From Sva-07 sp963716235 (GTDB taxonomy: Bacteria > Actinomycetota > Acidimicrobiia > Acidimicrobiales > Ilumatobacteraceae): 64,000 bases of DNA. This document shows, piece by piece, positions 8,613 through 17,347 of this stretch. The position numbers and the translations under genes are program-made. The DNA lies in assembly GCA_963716235.1 (NCBI GenBank), contig CAVQTE010000012.1, positions 73,017-137,016 on the forward strand. Reading direction: 5' to 3'. The notes below the pieces were generated by a model. The model was not told where the DNA came from and did no database searches. It worked only from the letters and a program-made list of their open reading frames with translations. Position 1 is the stretch's first letter; every line of letters begins with the position of its first letter.

Positions 8613-8839
8613 CGTCGAGCTTCGAGCGATCGGTCGACTTGTCGTTGCGCGGTCAAGTCGTCGACCAGAGTGGACCCTTCGAATCGACCGCGCAGAGCGG
8701 GACGGTGACTCGCTGGACGAACTGCAACGTGGTCGCCTTCGCGCCAGAAGCTGACCTCGTCGCCGGGCTCGATGCCGAGTTCGTTGCGGATTTCCTTCGG
8801 AATGACGACCTGTCCCTTGGCCCCGACACGATGAGTCAT
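8609..8839 (-). CDS. vapB: VapB-type AbrB/MazE-fold antitoxin
   Basis: A 76-residue protein with an N-terminal SpoVT/AbrB swapped-hairpin domain (R-V-G-A-K-G-Q-V-V-I-P-K-E-I-R-N-E-L, then G-D-E-V-S-F) and a basic, flexible tail that normally wraps the toxin. It is first in a two-gene operon with the PIN toxin. AbrB-type antitoxins usually repress their own promoter; the region just upstream (8840-8860) contains the inverted element actgggcagtat, a possible operator, but this is weak. The next gene upstream on this strand ends at 8911. Confidence 0.87.
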   Translation of the reverse strand: MTHRVGAKGQVVIPKEIRNELGIEPGDEVSFWREGDHVAVRPASHRPALRGRFEGSTLVDDLTAQRQVDRSLEARR

Positions 8840-8910
8840 ACTGGGCAGTATAACTCAAGGGGCAAGGATCCTCTGCCGTTCCGGCCGCGTTTGGAGCCGG
8901 GGCGCGGTGA

Positions 8911-9454
8911 TCAGGCGAGGGCCAGCAGCCGGCTCACGCGGTCGTCGTCGCCGACGAGTGATCGAACGACTTCGGCGACCGCTGCGACGTCGATGGCGTC
9001 GGGCCTGTCGCATCGACTCGATGTCGACCCAGTCCTTCGGTCGGTCGAACAGGGTCTTGAACACAGCGAGGTCGGCGGCGGCGAGGAACGGGAGCTGCGT
9101 CGACGCGAACGGGTGGAGCTCGACCCGAGCAGCGACACCGTCGTGGAACTCTGACGCTCGGAAGAACAGATCCACGGGGTTGCGACCCCACCAGAGCCTC
9201 ACTTGTTCGTCGCTCCTGACGCGCTCGACGTCATGAGCGTCCCGCTCGATTCCCTCGGGCAGGACCGACAAGACGTGCTCGGCATCGGCGGCGTCGACGC
9301 TGATGTTGACATCGATGTCAGCCGTGGCCCGTGGGTCGAACGTGTAGTAGGCGAGCGCAAGGGCCCCACCGAAGGCATGAGTGATTCCATTGGCGCTGAG
9401 CGTCTCGTCGAGGATGATGACCTTGTCGACGAGCGAGGGCTCAACGTCGTTCAC
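8911..9454 (-). pseudogene. Nucleotidyltransferase (AbiEii-like), one frameshift
   Basis: From GTG 9454 the frame encodes a nucleotidyltransferase-fold protein: F-G-G-A-L-A-L-A-Y-Y (GG motif), then R-A-T-A-D-I-D-V-N-I (the D-x-D metal pair) and N-P-V-D-L-F-F. After K-D-W-V-D-I-E-S-M the frame drifts into Arg-rich sequence, while the next frame continues sensibly as D-A-I-D-V-A-A-V-A-E-V-V-R-S-L to the stop at 8911. One extra C near 9005 (gcccgac for gccgac) explains the break. Length would be about 180 residues. The fold is shared by AbiEii/Sav4537-type toxins; the small gene overlapping its start could be the partner. Assembly error or decay are both possible. Confidence 0.65.
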
Positions 9455-9608
9455 ACAACTCCTCGAACGTCGGCGCCCCCAGCTCGCGTCGTGGTTGCGG
9501 TGGGAGGGCATCCACGAGATGCAGCAGGTCGACGAGGAGCTCGCCCCGCTCGGTCACCGTCGTCGGTCGAGCGACAGCCTCGACCGGATGCAGCCACTGC
9601 TCACCCAT
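9441..9608 (-). CDS. Small protein paired with the nucleotidyltransferase
   Basis: A 55-residue ORF beginning MGEQWLHPVEAVARPTTVTE and ending G-A-P-T-F-E-E-L-C-E-R-R. It overlaps the nucleotidyltransferase start by 14 nt, a layout typical of coupled two-gene modules such as toxin-antitoxin pairs. It is not recognised as a known family. An ATG 24 nt upstream (9632) is a possible alternative start. Function as an antitoxin or chaperone is inference from position and size only. Confidence 0.5.
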   Translation of the reverse strand: MGEQWLHPVEAVARPTTVTERGELLVDLLHLVDALPPQPRRELGAPTFEELCERR

Positions 9609-9621
9609 GACATGAGAGTAG

Positions 9622-10158
9622 TCACGTACCACTCGACTCCACCGGCGAGGGTTCGAGGACGAAGACGCGGATCGTGCGGTGACTGGCCCGGGCCCGGTAC
9701 CTGCTGTAGCCGGGATAGAACGTTGCGGCCACGTCGAAGGCCTCGTCGGCCTCAGGGTTGGTGGCCGGGCGGGCGGCGACCTCGACCGATCGATCGCGGT
9801 ACGACAAGGTGGCGGCTGGATCGGCTTCGAGGTTGTACACCCAGCCGGGTGTCCGCTGCTGGCCGTAGTTCGATCCGATCACGGCGAGGTCGTCGCCGAG
9901 TGGGATGCCGACGAGCGGCATCGACCGCGGCTCGCCACTCTTCGCGCCGGTGGTGGTCAACATGATCACCGGTAGGCCCGCCATCAACCCGGGCACCGTC
10001 ACCCGACCGTCGGTGTAGCGGTACAGCAGCTTGTCGACCGGATACAAGGTCCGCTGGAACAGCCACGCTCCCGGGCCGCTGGCGGCGAACCGCTGCGTGA
10101 CCCGCTGCGCAGCGTTCGCCGGCCTGAGCGTGTAGTCGAGTTCCGCGAGTACTCCCAT
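9622..10158 (-). CDS. Deazaflavin-dependent nitroreductase-family protein (Ddn-like)
   Basis: A 178-residue split-barrel protein of the F420-binding Ddn/Rv3547 family: G-L-P-V-I-M-L-T-T-T-G-A-K-S-G-E-P-R in the middle, followed by P-L-V-G-I-P-x-G-D-D-L-A-V-I-G-S-N-Y-G and W-V-Y-N-L-E-A-D-P. The T-x-G-x-K-S-G-x-x-R signature binds the F420 phosphate side in this family. F420 use is common in actinobacteria; the substrate is unknown. The ATG at 10158 (M-G-V-L-A-E-L) is preferred over the longer frame from 10209. It diverges from the serine hydrolase across a 59-bp gap. Confidence 0.85.
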   Translation of the reverse strand: MGVLAELDYTLRPANAAQRVTQRFAASGPGAWLFQRTLYPVDKLLYRYTDGRVTVPGLMAGLPVIMLTTTGAKSGEPRSMPLVGIPLGDDLAVIGSNYGQQRTPGWVYNLEADPAATLSYRDRSVEVAARPATNPEADEAFDVAATFYPGYSRYRARASHRTIRVFVLEPSPVESSGT

Positions 10159-10217
10159 CAAGCCAATCCTTGCAGACGTGTGCTGGGATGGACACGGGCC
10201 TGCGGCCATGATGTGAC

Positions 10218-11659
10218 ATGGACGTCAGCAGCCCGTCGGCGCAGGGAGTCAGGGCCGAGGGGATCGTTGCGTTCCTCGACGCCATCGAGGCCGACACCCG
10301 GATCGAGCCGCACGGTCTGATCATCCAGCGGCACGGACACCGGATCGTCGAGGGCTACTGGTCGCCGCACACCGGCGACCGCAGCCGGCTCGTGTACTCG
10401 TTGAGCAAGTCGTTCACGGGCACGGCACTCGGGCTGCAGATCGGCGAGGGTCGGCTGTCGCTCGACGACTTGGTGAGCGACCATCTCCCCGAGTTGTTCG
10501 ACGACGACACCCCGGACGCGACTCGCCGGATGCGGATCCGCCACATCGCGTCGATGTCGACGGGACACGACCGCGAAACCCTCCTGGAAGCAGCGGCGAT
10601 CGATCCGGCCGACCCCGTGCACGGCTTCCTCTCGATCCCGCCCGACGCGGAGCCGGGCACGCTGTTCGCCTACAACCAGCCGCCGGTGTTGGCGCTCGCC
10701 AGGATCCTGCAGCGCCTCGCCGGTGAATCGATCGTCGACTACCTGAGGCCCCGCATCCTCGATCCGCTCGGCATCGGCGACCTCCGCTGGAGGCAGACCC
10801 AGGGTGGGTTCGACCTGGGCTTCTCCGGCGTGTACACCAACCTCGATGCCGTTGCCCGGCTCGGGCAGCTGTACCTCGACGACGGTGTGTGGAACGGGCG
10901 TCGGATCCTGCCCGAGGGTTGGGTCGCCGATGCCTCCTCGGTGCAGATCCCCAACGGCAGCTGGGACGACGTCGACTGGCAGCAGGGCTACGGCTTCCAA
11001 CTGTGGATGTCGCAGCACGGCTATCGCGGCGACGGAGCGTTCGGCCAGTACATGGTCATCCTCCCCGAGCACGACACCGTCGTGGCGATGTTCTCGTGCA
11101 TCGAGCGCATGCAGATCATCCTCGACGCGATGTGGGAGCACCTCCTCCCCGCCCTCGAACCCTCCCAACTCCCCGAAATGTGCGCCGACATGTGCACTGG
11201 GAGCGCATCTGAGCGCATTTTTCGGGGGGATGAGGCGTTGGGACGGCGGGTGGCGGGGCTGACGATGCGAACTGCGGCCGAACGTCGTGGTGGTGGCCCG
11301 CCGGCAGAGGTGCCGGCGATGACGTTCCGGCGCCGCCGACGGGCACTCCGTCGCATCCGACCTTGACGAGCATCGAAACGAGCGACGGGCGGATGATCGT
11401 CCACGAACACGACCGTTCGATCGATGTGCCCCTGCCGCACGGGTGGTCGGTCGATGACGGTTCGTCGATCGCGTCGAGCGCCACACGGCTCGCCGACGGG
11501 ACCCTCGCGGTGGATCTCGTGTTCCTCGCCACCCCGCACCGGCTCGAGATCGAACTCGACCCGGCGGCCGGTACCTTCGCCGCACGATGGCCGCTCGTGC
11601 CGCTCTTCGGCGCCGGACTCGACCCCCACCTCGCCTCGATGCGCGCGCCCGAGGAGTAA
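10218..11659 (+). pseudogene. Serine hydrolase (beta-lactamase fold) with C-terminal domain, one frameshift
   Basis: From ATG 10218 the frame encodes a class C beta-lactamase-like hydrolase: S-L-S-K-S-F-T-G (SxxK nucleophile, near residue 59), Y-N-Q (Tyr base) and later H-G-Y-R-G-D-G-A-F-G-Q. After the catalytic domain the reading passes through a 57-bp palindromic repeat and continues G-R-R-V-A-G-L-T-M. At about 11325 it breaks; the next frame continues P-A-P-P-T-G-T-P-S-H-P-T-L-T-S-I-E-T-S-D-G to a plausible beta-rich C-terminal domain ending at 11659. One missing C (ttcccgg to ttccgg) would restore a 480-residue protein. Function: esterase or peptidase, unknown substrate. Confidence 0.8.
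11171..11227 (+). repeat. 57-bp palindromic repeat, family A, copy 1 (inside a CDS)
   Basis: The element begins CCCCGAAATGTGCGCC and ends GCGCATTTTTCGGGG, so its ends can pair. The reverse complement of the copy at 51536-51592 matches it over the first 17 bases, the central TGTGCACT and the last 15 bases, and has the same 57-bp length. Here it lies in the linker between the two domains of the serine hydrolase and is read through in frame (57 is a multiple of three). Confidence 0.8.
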
Positions 11660-11744
11660 CGGATCGCACCGCGCCGGCGGGTAAAGGTTCTCCCAAAGCT
11701 CGGAAATTCCTCAAGTTCCAGAGGGATCGCGCCGATACTGCCGC

Positions 11745-12302
11745 ATGGGACGCCCCCCGCACACCGCATTCGATGCGGCGCGCGCGGGACAACGAGATGC
11801 GCTCGCCGATCTTTGGCGGACGCATCAGGCACCGCTGCTGCGTTACCTCCGGGCTCGCCGCACGGCGTCGCCGGAGGATGTGGCGTCGCAGGTCTGGATC
11901 GACGTTGCCCGTTCGATCGAGCGGTTCGAGGGCGGCGCCGACGACTTCCGGCGTTGGCTGTTCACCATCGCCCACCGTCGCAGCGTCGACGAGGTGCGAC
12001 GAGCCGTGCGCCAGACCGACACACGCGCTGCACGCGTCGATCACGCCGTTGGCGCCGACATCGAACTCGACCGCATCGACGCACTCGAGCGGGCCATCGG
12101 GATGGTGTCGTCGCTGCCCGTCGATCAGGCCGAAGCCGTGATGCTACGAGTGGTGAACGACCTGTCGATCACCGACGTCGCTGCCGTGATGGGCATCACG
12201 GAGGGCAACGTGCGCGTCTTGGTGCATCGGGGGGTGCTGCGTCTGCGTCGGAGACTTTCTGTAACAGACGACAGACCCCTGGCGATGAAGAGGGTGTCAT
12301 GA
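11745..12302 (+). CDS. ECF-family RNA polymerase sigma factor
   Basis: A 185-residue sigma-70 family protein with region 2 (L-W-R-T-H-Q-A-P-L-L-R-Y-L-R, then D-V-A-S-Q-V-W and W-L-F-T-I-A-H-R-R) and region 4 (S-L-P-V-D-Q-A-E-A-V-M-L-R, then I-T-D-V-A-A-V-M-G-I-T-E-G-N-V-R-V-L-V-H-R-G). The helix-turn-helix is complete. GATACT (11734-11739) lies 5 nt before the ATG, consistent with a leaderless start. It overlaps the next gene by 4 nt (ATGA), the usual arrangement for a sigma factor and its membrane partner. The signal sensed is unknown. Confidence 0.9.
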   Translation: MGRPPHTAFDAARAGQRDALADLWRTHQAPLLRYLRARRTASPEDVASQVWIDVARSIERFEGGADDFRRWLFTIAHRRSVDEVRRAVRQTDTRAARVDHAVGADIELDRIDALERAIGMVSSLPVDQAEAVMLRVVNDLSITDVAAVMGITEGNVRVLVHRGVLRLRRRLSVTDDRPLAMKRVS

Positions 12303-13198
12303 GCGATTTCGACGACCTCGACAGCCTGCTCGGCCCGTTGCGCGAACCTGCGACACCGGCCGAACTGGCGTCGGAGCGTGCGATGGTCGATCTCATGGCG
12401 ACGTCTCATCGCCACGCAAAGGGGAACATCATGTTCAGTTCACGACGCGCACGTGTCGCCACGCTCATCGCCGCTGGAGTCATCGGATTCGGCGGCGTCG
12501 CTGCCGCGGGTGGCGGGCTCGGCCTCACCGGCCCTGACAGCACGCCTGATGTCGACCCGGCACCGCAGGAGATCGAGGAGATCGAGATCGAGGAGATCGA
12601 GGTCGAGGAGTCGAGGTCGAGGTCGAGGAGATCACCACCACGACAGCCGCTGCGGCGGTCGAGGAGTCGGACGACACGTTCACCGACGAGGTCGCCAAGG
12701 CCACGCTCGCTGCCGTGGCGCAGGACGTGGCGCAGGACGTGGAGGACGACGTGGAGGACGAGTAGCCGACGACGACCCCTACCCGGAGACCGATTTCGAC
12801 GAGAACGACTGCCTCGAGGGCAACCATGGCAAGACCGTCAGCGCGGTCGCCCACGGTGACGAACTCGACCAGTTCGACGATGACGTCGAGGTTCGTGACG
12901 CGGCGCAGTCGCAGTGCGGCAAGTTCGACGACGTCGAGGACGACGATGTCGACCAGGTCGAGGACGACGATGCCGACCAGGTCGAGGACGACGTGGATGC
13001 CGAGACGAGGACGAGGACGCCGATGATGCGGACGAGGACGAGGACGCCGATGATGCGGACGAGGATGCCGACGCCGACGTCGAGGATCGCGAGTCGACCA
13101 GCCGGCAGGAAGCACCCGCCGGACGTGAGTCCAATGGTGGCAACGGCGGCCAGGGCAACGGGAATGGCCGCAACGGCAAGTCGGGCGACGACGACTGA
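12299..13198 (+). pseudogene. Acidic membrane protein paired with ECF sigma factor, three frame breaks
   Basis: The start (M-S-D-F-D-D-L-D-S-L-L-G-P-L) gives a short cytoplasmic part and one membrane segment (R-V-A-T-L-I-A-A-G-V-I-G-F-G-G). After it the sequence is low-complexity Glu/Asp-rich. Sensible sequence continues by moving one frame at about 12612 (then T-T-T-T-A-A-A-A-V-E-E-S-D-D), another at about 12760 (then A-D-D-D-P-Y-P-E-T-D-F-D-E-N-D-C) and a third at about 13008 (then D-E-D-E-D-A-D-D-A), ending R-N-G-K-S-G-D-D-D at 13198. The three shifts are all in the same direction and sum to one codon. It may act as an anti-sigma or extracellular acidic protein; no zinc anti-sigma motif is seen. 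Confidence 0.55.
13009..13062 (+). repeat. 27-bp tandem repeat, 2 copies, in acidic protein gene
   Basis: A unit of acgaggacgaggacgccg plus atgatgcgg occurs twice in tandem, then degenerates. In the frame that ends at 13198 it encodes runs of Asp, Glu and Ala. Low-complexity repeats of this kind are prone to slippage and to assembly error, and one of the three frame breaks of this gene lies at its edge. Confidence 0.7.
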
Positions 13199-13278
13199 CC
13201 GCACCAACGGCGGGTCTCCCCGCCCGTCACACGGTGCCCGTCACACGGTGCCGGGTCGAACGTGACGTGTGCGAATCG

Positions 13279-15666
13279 TCACTGCTGCGCCATGAGGCCG
13301 CGGAGTTCGGCCTCGTCGTGCTGGAGGAGCTCGCCGGAGATGTCGACGGTCAGCCGGTGGATCGTGCCGGAGAAGCGGAACGGCGTGGTGTAGAGCCCGG
13401 GATCGACAGTGTCGAACGCGGCGTAGCCGCAACTGAAACCGACGGGGCCCATCCGGTTCGTGGCCGTGAAGGGGAACGCCGTGGCACCGACCAAGCGACC
13501 GTCGACGAGCAGCAGCCCAGTGCCGGGCGAACCTTTGCCCGCCGTCAGATCGGGTACACCGGTGGGAGCGAACTCGAAGCGCAGCTGGTGCTCACCGGGC
13601 GTCAGCACCTCGTCGCTCGATGTCGTGAACCGCTTCGAACCGACCCAGTTGTAGACGTGGCGCAGCTTGCCGTCGAGCACCATGAACGCGTATCCCCCGT
13701 GGCGTCCGCCGTGCGTGGCGAGGATGCCGTCCGACGCGCCGCCGGCGATGTCGCCGTCGGCGATCGTGACGTCGGCGGTGATGCTGTACGGCCGGTTGTA
13801 GAGGCGTGGCGCGGCACCGAAGTACACGGGCGCAGCGTCGGGGTACCAGACCAACTGATCGCGCGGCGCGGCGATGGTCGGGCGGACCGTGAGCAGCCGG
13901 GTGATGCCGGCCGCGGCGAGCGGGAACACGCCGTACTCCTCGGCCTGGCGGTACCAGAGCGCCTTCAGATCCGCGAGCCTCTCGGGCATGTCGGCCGCCA
14001 GGTTGCGTGTCTCCGCGGGGTCGTCGGCGACGTTGTAGAGCTCCCAGCCGTCGGCGTCGAGCTGCTCGAGCATCTCCGCGGTGAGTGCCTGGCCGAACCG
14101 GCGACCCTTCTCAGCGGCCTCGGCAAAACTCGGGCCGGGCACCGGGCAGTTCGCCTTCCAGCCCTCATGGAAGATCGAGCGACTGCCGAACATCTCGAAG
14201 TACTGCGTCGTGTGGTTCGACGCGGCGTCGGCATCGCTGAAGGTGTGGGCGAAACTCGTGCCATGGATCGGTGACTGCTCGACGCCGCGGATGACGTCGG
14301 GCGCCTCCATCCCGAGCGTGTCGAGGAGTGTCGGCAGGATGTCGGTGACGTGGGTGTACTGCGAGCGAACTTCGCCGTGCCCGGCGATGCCGGCGGGCCA
14401 CGACACGATGCACGGATCGGTCACGCCGCCGCGGTACGTCTCGCGCTTCCAGCGACGAAACGGGGTGTTGCCGGCCCAGGCCCACCCCCACGAATAGTGC
14501 GGGTACGTGTCGGGCCCGCCCCAGCGGTCGAAGTGCTCGAGGTTGGCCTCGAGCGTTTCGGGCACACCGTTGAAGAACTGCACCTCGTTGAACGTGCCGT
14601 GCACTCCGCCCTCTGCGCTCGCCCCGTTGTCGGACATCACGACGATGATCGTGTTGTCGAGCTCGCCGAGTTCGTCGATGAAGTCGATGAACCGCCCGAG
14701 GTGATGGTCGGTCTGCTCGATGAAGGCGGCGTACACCTCCATCTCTCGGGCGTACATGCGCTGCGCCTCGACGGACAGGCTGTCCCACGCCGGCACGTCC
14801 GGATCGCGTTCGGACAGCACGGTGTCGGGCGGCAGGATCCGCTCGGCCAACTGCCGCTCGAAGACGACGCGGCGGTACTCGTCCCATCCGGCGTCGAAGC
14901 GGCCCGCGTACTTCTCGATCCACTCGCGCTCCACATGGTGCGGCGAGTGGCCGGCGCCCAGCGCGTAGTACATGAGGAAGGGCTTGTCGGGTGCGTGGAC
15001 GTGGGCGTCCTTCACGAACTGGATGGCGTGGTCGGCGAGATCGATGTTGAGGTGGTAGCCGTCCTCCGGCGTGGCGGGTGCGGGGATCGGATGGTTGTCG
15101 TACACGAGGTCGGGGAACCAGTGGTCGGTCGATCCCGCGAGGAAGCCGTAGAACCGCTCGAACCCGCGACCGAGCGGCCACCGGTTGAACGGCCCGGCAG
15201 TGGTCGACTCGGTCGGCGCGGTGAGGTGCCACTTGCCGACGGCGAACGTGTTGTAGCCGTGCTCGAGGAGCATCTCGGGCAGGAAGCCGTGCTCGAAGCC
15301 GATGAAGCTGTTGTGTGCCGGGAAGCCCAGCGACGTCTCGGTGATCGCCGACAACCCGAGCGAGTGATGGTTGCGACCCGTCATCAGGCAGCCGCGAGTG
15401 GGGGTGCACAACGCGGTGGTGTGGAAGTTCGAGTAGCGCAATCCTCGGGCCGCGATGCGATCGAGTGTCGGCGTCTCACACAGCCCGCCGAAGGGGGAGA
15501 GTTGGCCGAAGCCGACGTCGTCCCACAGCACGACCACGACATTCGGCGAGCCATCACGCGCCCGCTTCGGTGCCGGCCACGCCGGTGTCGATTCGTCGAG
15601 CGTGCGGCCGATCACTCCCGGGAACGCGTCGCCCGGCGTGTACTCCTCGATCTGATCCTGAGCCAT
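13279..15666 (-). CDS. Arylsulfatase (type I, formylglycine-dependent)
   Basis: A 795-residue sulfatase. Metal ligands are in V-V-L-W-D-D-V-G-F-G near residue 49; the nucleophile motif is CTPTRG (Cys near residue 87), which needs conversion to formylglycine by an FGE enzyme not present in this window. Further landmarks are G-K-W-H-L (Lys/His) and S-D-N-G-A-S. The size and the long C-terminal jelly-roll-like part (about residues 560-795) match actinobacterial arylsulfatases acting on aryl or large organic sulfates. No signal peptide is apparent, so it is probably cytoplasmic. The ATG at 15666 (M-A-Q-D-Q-I-E-E-Y) is preferred over the longer frame. With the alkyl sulfatase it suggests organosulfate use. 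Confidence 0.9.
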   Translation of the reverse strand: MAQDQIEEYTPGDAFPGVIGRTLDESTPAWPAPKRARDGSPNVVVVLWDDVGFGQLSPFGGLCETPTLDRIAARGLRYSNFHTTALCTPTRGCLMTGRNHHSLGLSAITETSLGFPAHNSFIGFEHGFLPEMLLEHGYNTFAVGKWHLTAPTESTTAGPFNRWPLGRGFERFYGFLAGSTDHWFPDLVYDNHPIPAPATPEDGYHLNIDLADHAIQFVKDAHVHAPDKPFLMYYALGAGHSPHHVEREWIEKYAGRFDAGWDEYRRVVFERQLAERILPPDTVLSERDPDVPAWDSLSVEAQRMYAREMEVYAAFIEQTDHHLGRFIDFIDELGELDNTIIVVMSDNGASAEGGVHGTFNEVQFFNGVPETLEANLEHFDRWGGPDTYPHYSWGWAWAGNTPFRRWKRETYRGGVTDPCIVSWPAGIAGHGEVRSQYTHVTDILPTLLDTLGMEAPDVIRGVEQSPIHGTSFAHTFSDADAASNHTTQYFEMFGSRSIFHEGWKANCPVPGPSFAEAAEKGRRFGQALTAEMLEQLDADGWELYNVADDPAETRNLAADMPERLADLKALWYRQAEEYGVFPLAAAGITRLLTVRPTIAAPRDQLVWYPDAAPVYFGAAPRLYNRPYSITADVTIADGDIAGGASDGILATHGGRHGGYAFMVLDGKLRHVYNWVGSKRFTTSSDEVLTPGEHQLRFEFAPTGVPDLTAGKGSPGTGLLLVDGRLVGATAFPFTATNRMGPVGFSCGYAAFDTVDPGLYTTPFRFSGTIHRLTVDISGELLQHDEAELRGLMAQQ

Positions 15667-15727
15667 TCGGGCACCGTAGACGCAGGCGGCGGGTACGAAG
15701 ACCCTTCCCGGATCGATCCGCGAGCCG

Positions 15728-15733
15728 TACGTT
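15728..15733 (+). promoter_or_regulatory. -10 box of leaderless FMN-binding protein gene
   Basis: TACGTT ends 6 nt before the GTG at 15740. This matches the -10 to start spacing of other genes in the window and supports that start codon. Confidence 0.5.
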
Positions 15734-15739
15734 CGACAC

Positions 15740-17266
15740 GTGGGGCGACGACGCAACCTGGCAGCAGCGATGGCGGTAGGTGCTGCGGCGGTGACGGCGT
15801 ACGACCTGCGCCAGAAGCGTCACACGATCCTGCGCAACTTCCCGCTGCTCGGTCATGCCCGCTACTTCCTCGAGGAGGTCGGGCCCGAGCTGCGCCAGTA
15901 CATCGTCACCAGCAACACCGAGGAGCGCCCGTTCAACCGCGAGCAGCGACGCTGGATCTACGCGTCGTCGAAGAAGGAGAACAACTACTTCGCGTTCGGT
16001 ACGAGCAGAGACCTGGAGACCTCGCCGAACTACTTCATCATCAAGCACGCGCCGTTCCCGCTGCGATCGCCCCTCCCCGGTGAGCCCGACTACGACGACC
16101 AGTACCGGATCCCCGTCGCCAAGGTGATGGGAGCAGCCCGTGGCCGCACGAGAGCATTCCGGCCGGCGTCGGTGATCAACGTGTCGGCGATGAGCTTCGG
16201 GGCGCTGTCGTCGAATGCGATCTCGGCGCTGAACCAGGGAGCGACGATTGCGGGCTGCCTCCACAACACCGGAGAGGGTGGGATCTCCCCGTACCACCAG
16301 CAGGGCGGGGAGCTGATCTGGCAGCTCGGGAGCGGGTACTTCGGCGCTCGCGACGCCGACGGGCACTTCGACCTCGCGCGGGTCGTCGAGACCGTCGCCG
16401 CCAACCCGGTTCGAGCGATCGAGATCAAGCTCAGCCAGGGCGCCAAGCCCGGCCTCGGCGGCGTGCTGCCCGCCGCGAAGATCACCGAGGAGATCAGTGC
16501 GATCCGCGGTGTGCCACAGGACCGTGACTGCATCAGCCCCGCCGCCCATCCCGAGTTCCACGACGTCGACTCGCTGCTCGACTTCGTGGAACGCATCGCC
16601 GATGCAACCGGACTGCCGGTCGGGATCAAGTCGGCGATCGGCGAGTCGTCACTGTGGTCGGAACTCGCCGAGGCGATGGTGTCGGGCGAACGCGGCGTCG
16701 ACTTCATCACGATCGACGGTGGCGAGGGTGGTACCGGCGCCGGCCCGCTCGTGTTCACCGACCAGGTGGCCCTGCCGTTCAAGGTCGGCTTCAGCCGCGT
16801 CTACAAGGAGTTCGCCAAACGGGGCATCACCGACCGGGTCGTGTTCATCGGCTCGGGCAAGCTCGGGTTTCCCCACGAATCGACGCTGGCGTTCGGTCTC
16901 GGCTGCGACATGATCAACGTCGCGCGGGAAGCGATGATGGCCATCGGCTGCATCCAGGCCCAGCGGTGCCACACCGGCAAGTGCCCCACGGGTGTCGCCA
17001 CGCAGAACGCGTGGCTCGTCCACGGCCTCGACCCGGAACTCAAGGCCGCCCGCCTCGCCAACTACGTCATCACGCTGCGCAAGGACCTGCTGGCGCTCAG
17101 CCGGGCCTGTGGCGTGACCCATCCGGCACTCATCTCCCTCGACCACGTCGATGTGCTCGACGACCGCTTCGGTGCGACATCGGCCCGCGATGTCTTCGGC
17201 TACGAACCCGACTGGGGAGTACCGGCGTGGCCATCGGCGAAGAGCTCGACGTCGAGCTCCGGCTGA
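15740..17266 (+). CDS. FMN-binding glutamate synthase-family protein
   Basis: A 508-residue protein built on the glutamate synthase central/FMN barrel. It has an N-terminal hydrophobic stretch (A-A-A-M-A-V-G-A-A-A-V), then S-A-M-S-F-G-A-L-S, N-T-G-E-G-G-I-S-P-Y, Q-L-G-S-G-Y-F-G-A-R, I-K-L-S-Q-G-A-K-P-G-L-G-G, D-G-G-E-G-G-T-G-A-G-P and a Cys cluster C-I-Q-A-Q-R-C-H-T-G-K-C-P-T-G that can hold a 3Fe-4S centre. It lacks the amidotransferase and C-terminal domains of GltB. Such short proteins are common and their reaction is not established. It diverges from the arylsulfatase with a 73-bp gap. Confidence 0.88.
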   Translation: MGRRRNLAAAMAVGAAAVTAYDLRQKRHTILRNFPLLGHARYFLEEVGPELRQYIVTSNTEERPFNREQRRWIYASSKKENNYFAFGTSRDLETSPNYFIIKHAPFPLRSPLPGEPDYDDQYRIPVAKVMGAARGRTRAFRPASVINVSAMSFGALSSNAISALNQGATIAGCLHNTGEGGISPYHQQGGELIWQLGSGYFGARDADGHFDLARVVETVAANPVRAIEIKLSQGAKPGLGGVLPAAKITEEISAIRGVPQDRDCISPAAHPEFHDVDSLLDFVERIADATGLPVGIKSAIGESSLWSELAEAMVSGERGVDFITIDGGEGGTGAGPLVFTDQVALPFKVGFSRVYKEFAKRGITDRVVFIGSGKLGFPHESTLAFGLGCDMINVAREAMMAIGCIQAQRCHTGKCPTGVATQNAWLVHGLDPELKAARLANYVITLRKDLLALSRACGVTHPALISLDHVDVLDDRFGATSARDVFGYEPDWGVPAWPSAKSSTSSSG

Positions 17267-17347
17267 CCCCTCGTGCGCAGGGCTTCATCGCGACGAACTA
17301 CGGTCGCGTCGCCGTCCATGTTCGGCGGCCGGACCTTGGGGGGCACG

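Noticed and set aside
10158..12044. A 628-codon open frame on the minus strand
   Set aside because: It lies antisense to the serine hydrolase and sigma factor and has Arg/His-rich shadow composition. Long antisense frames are expected at this GC content.
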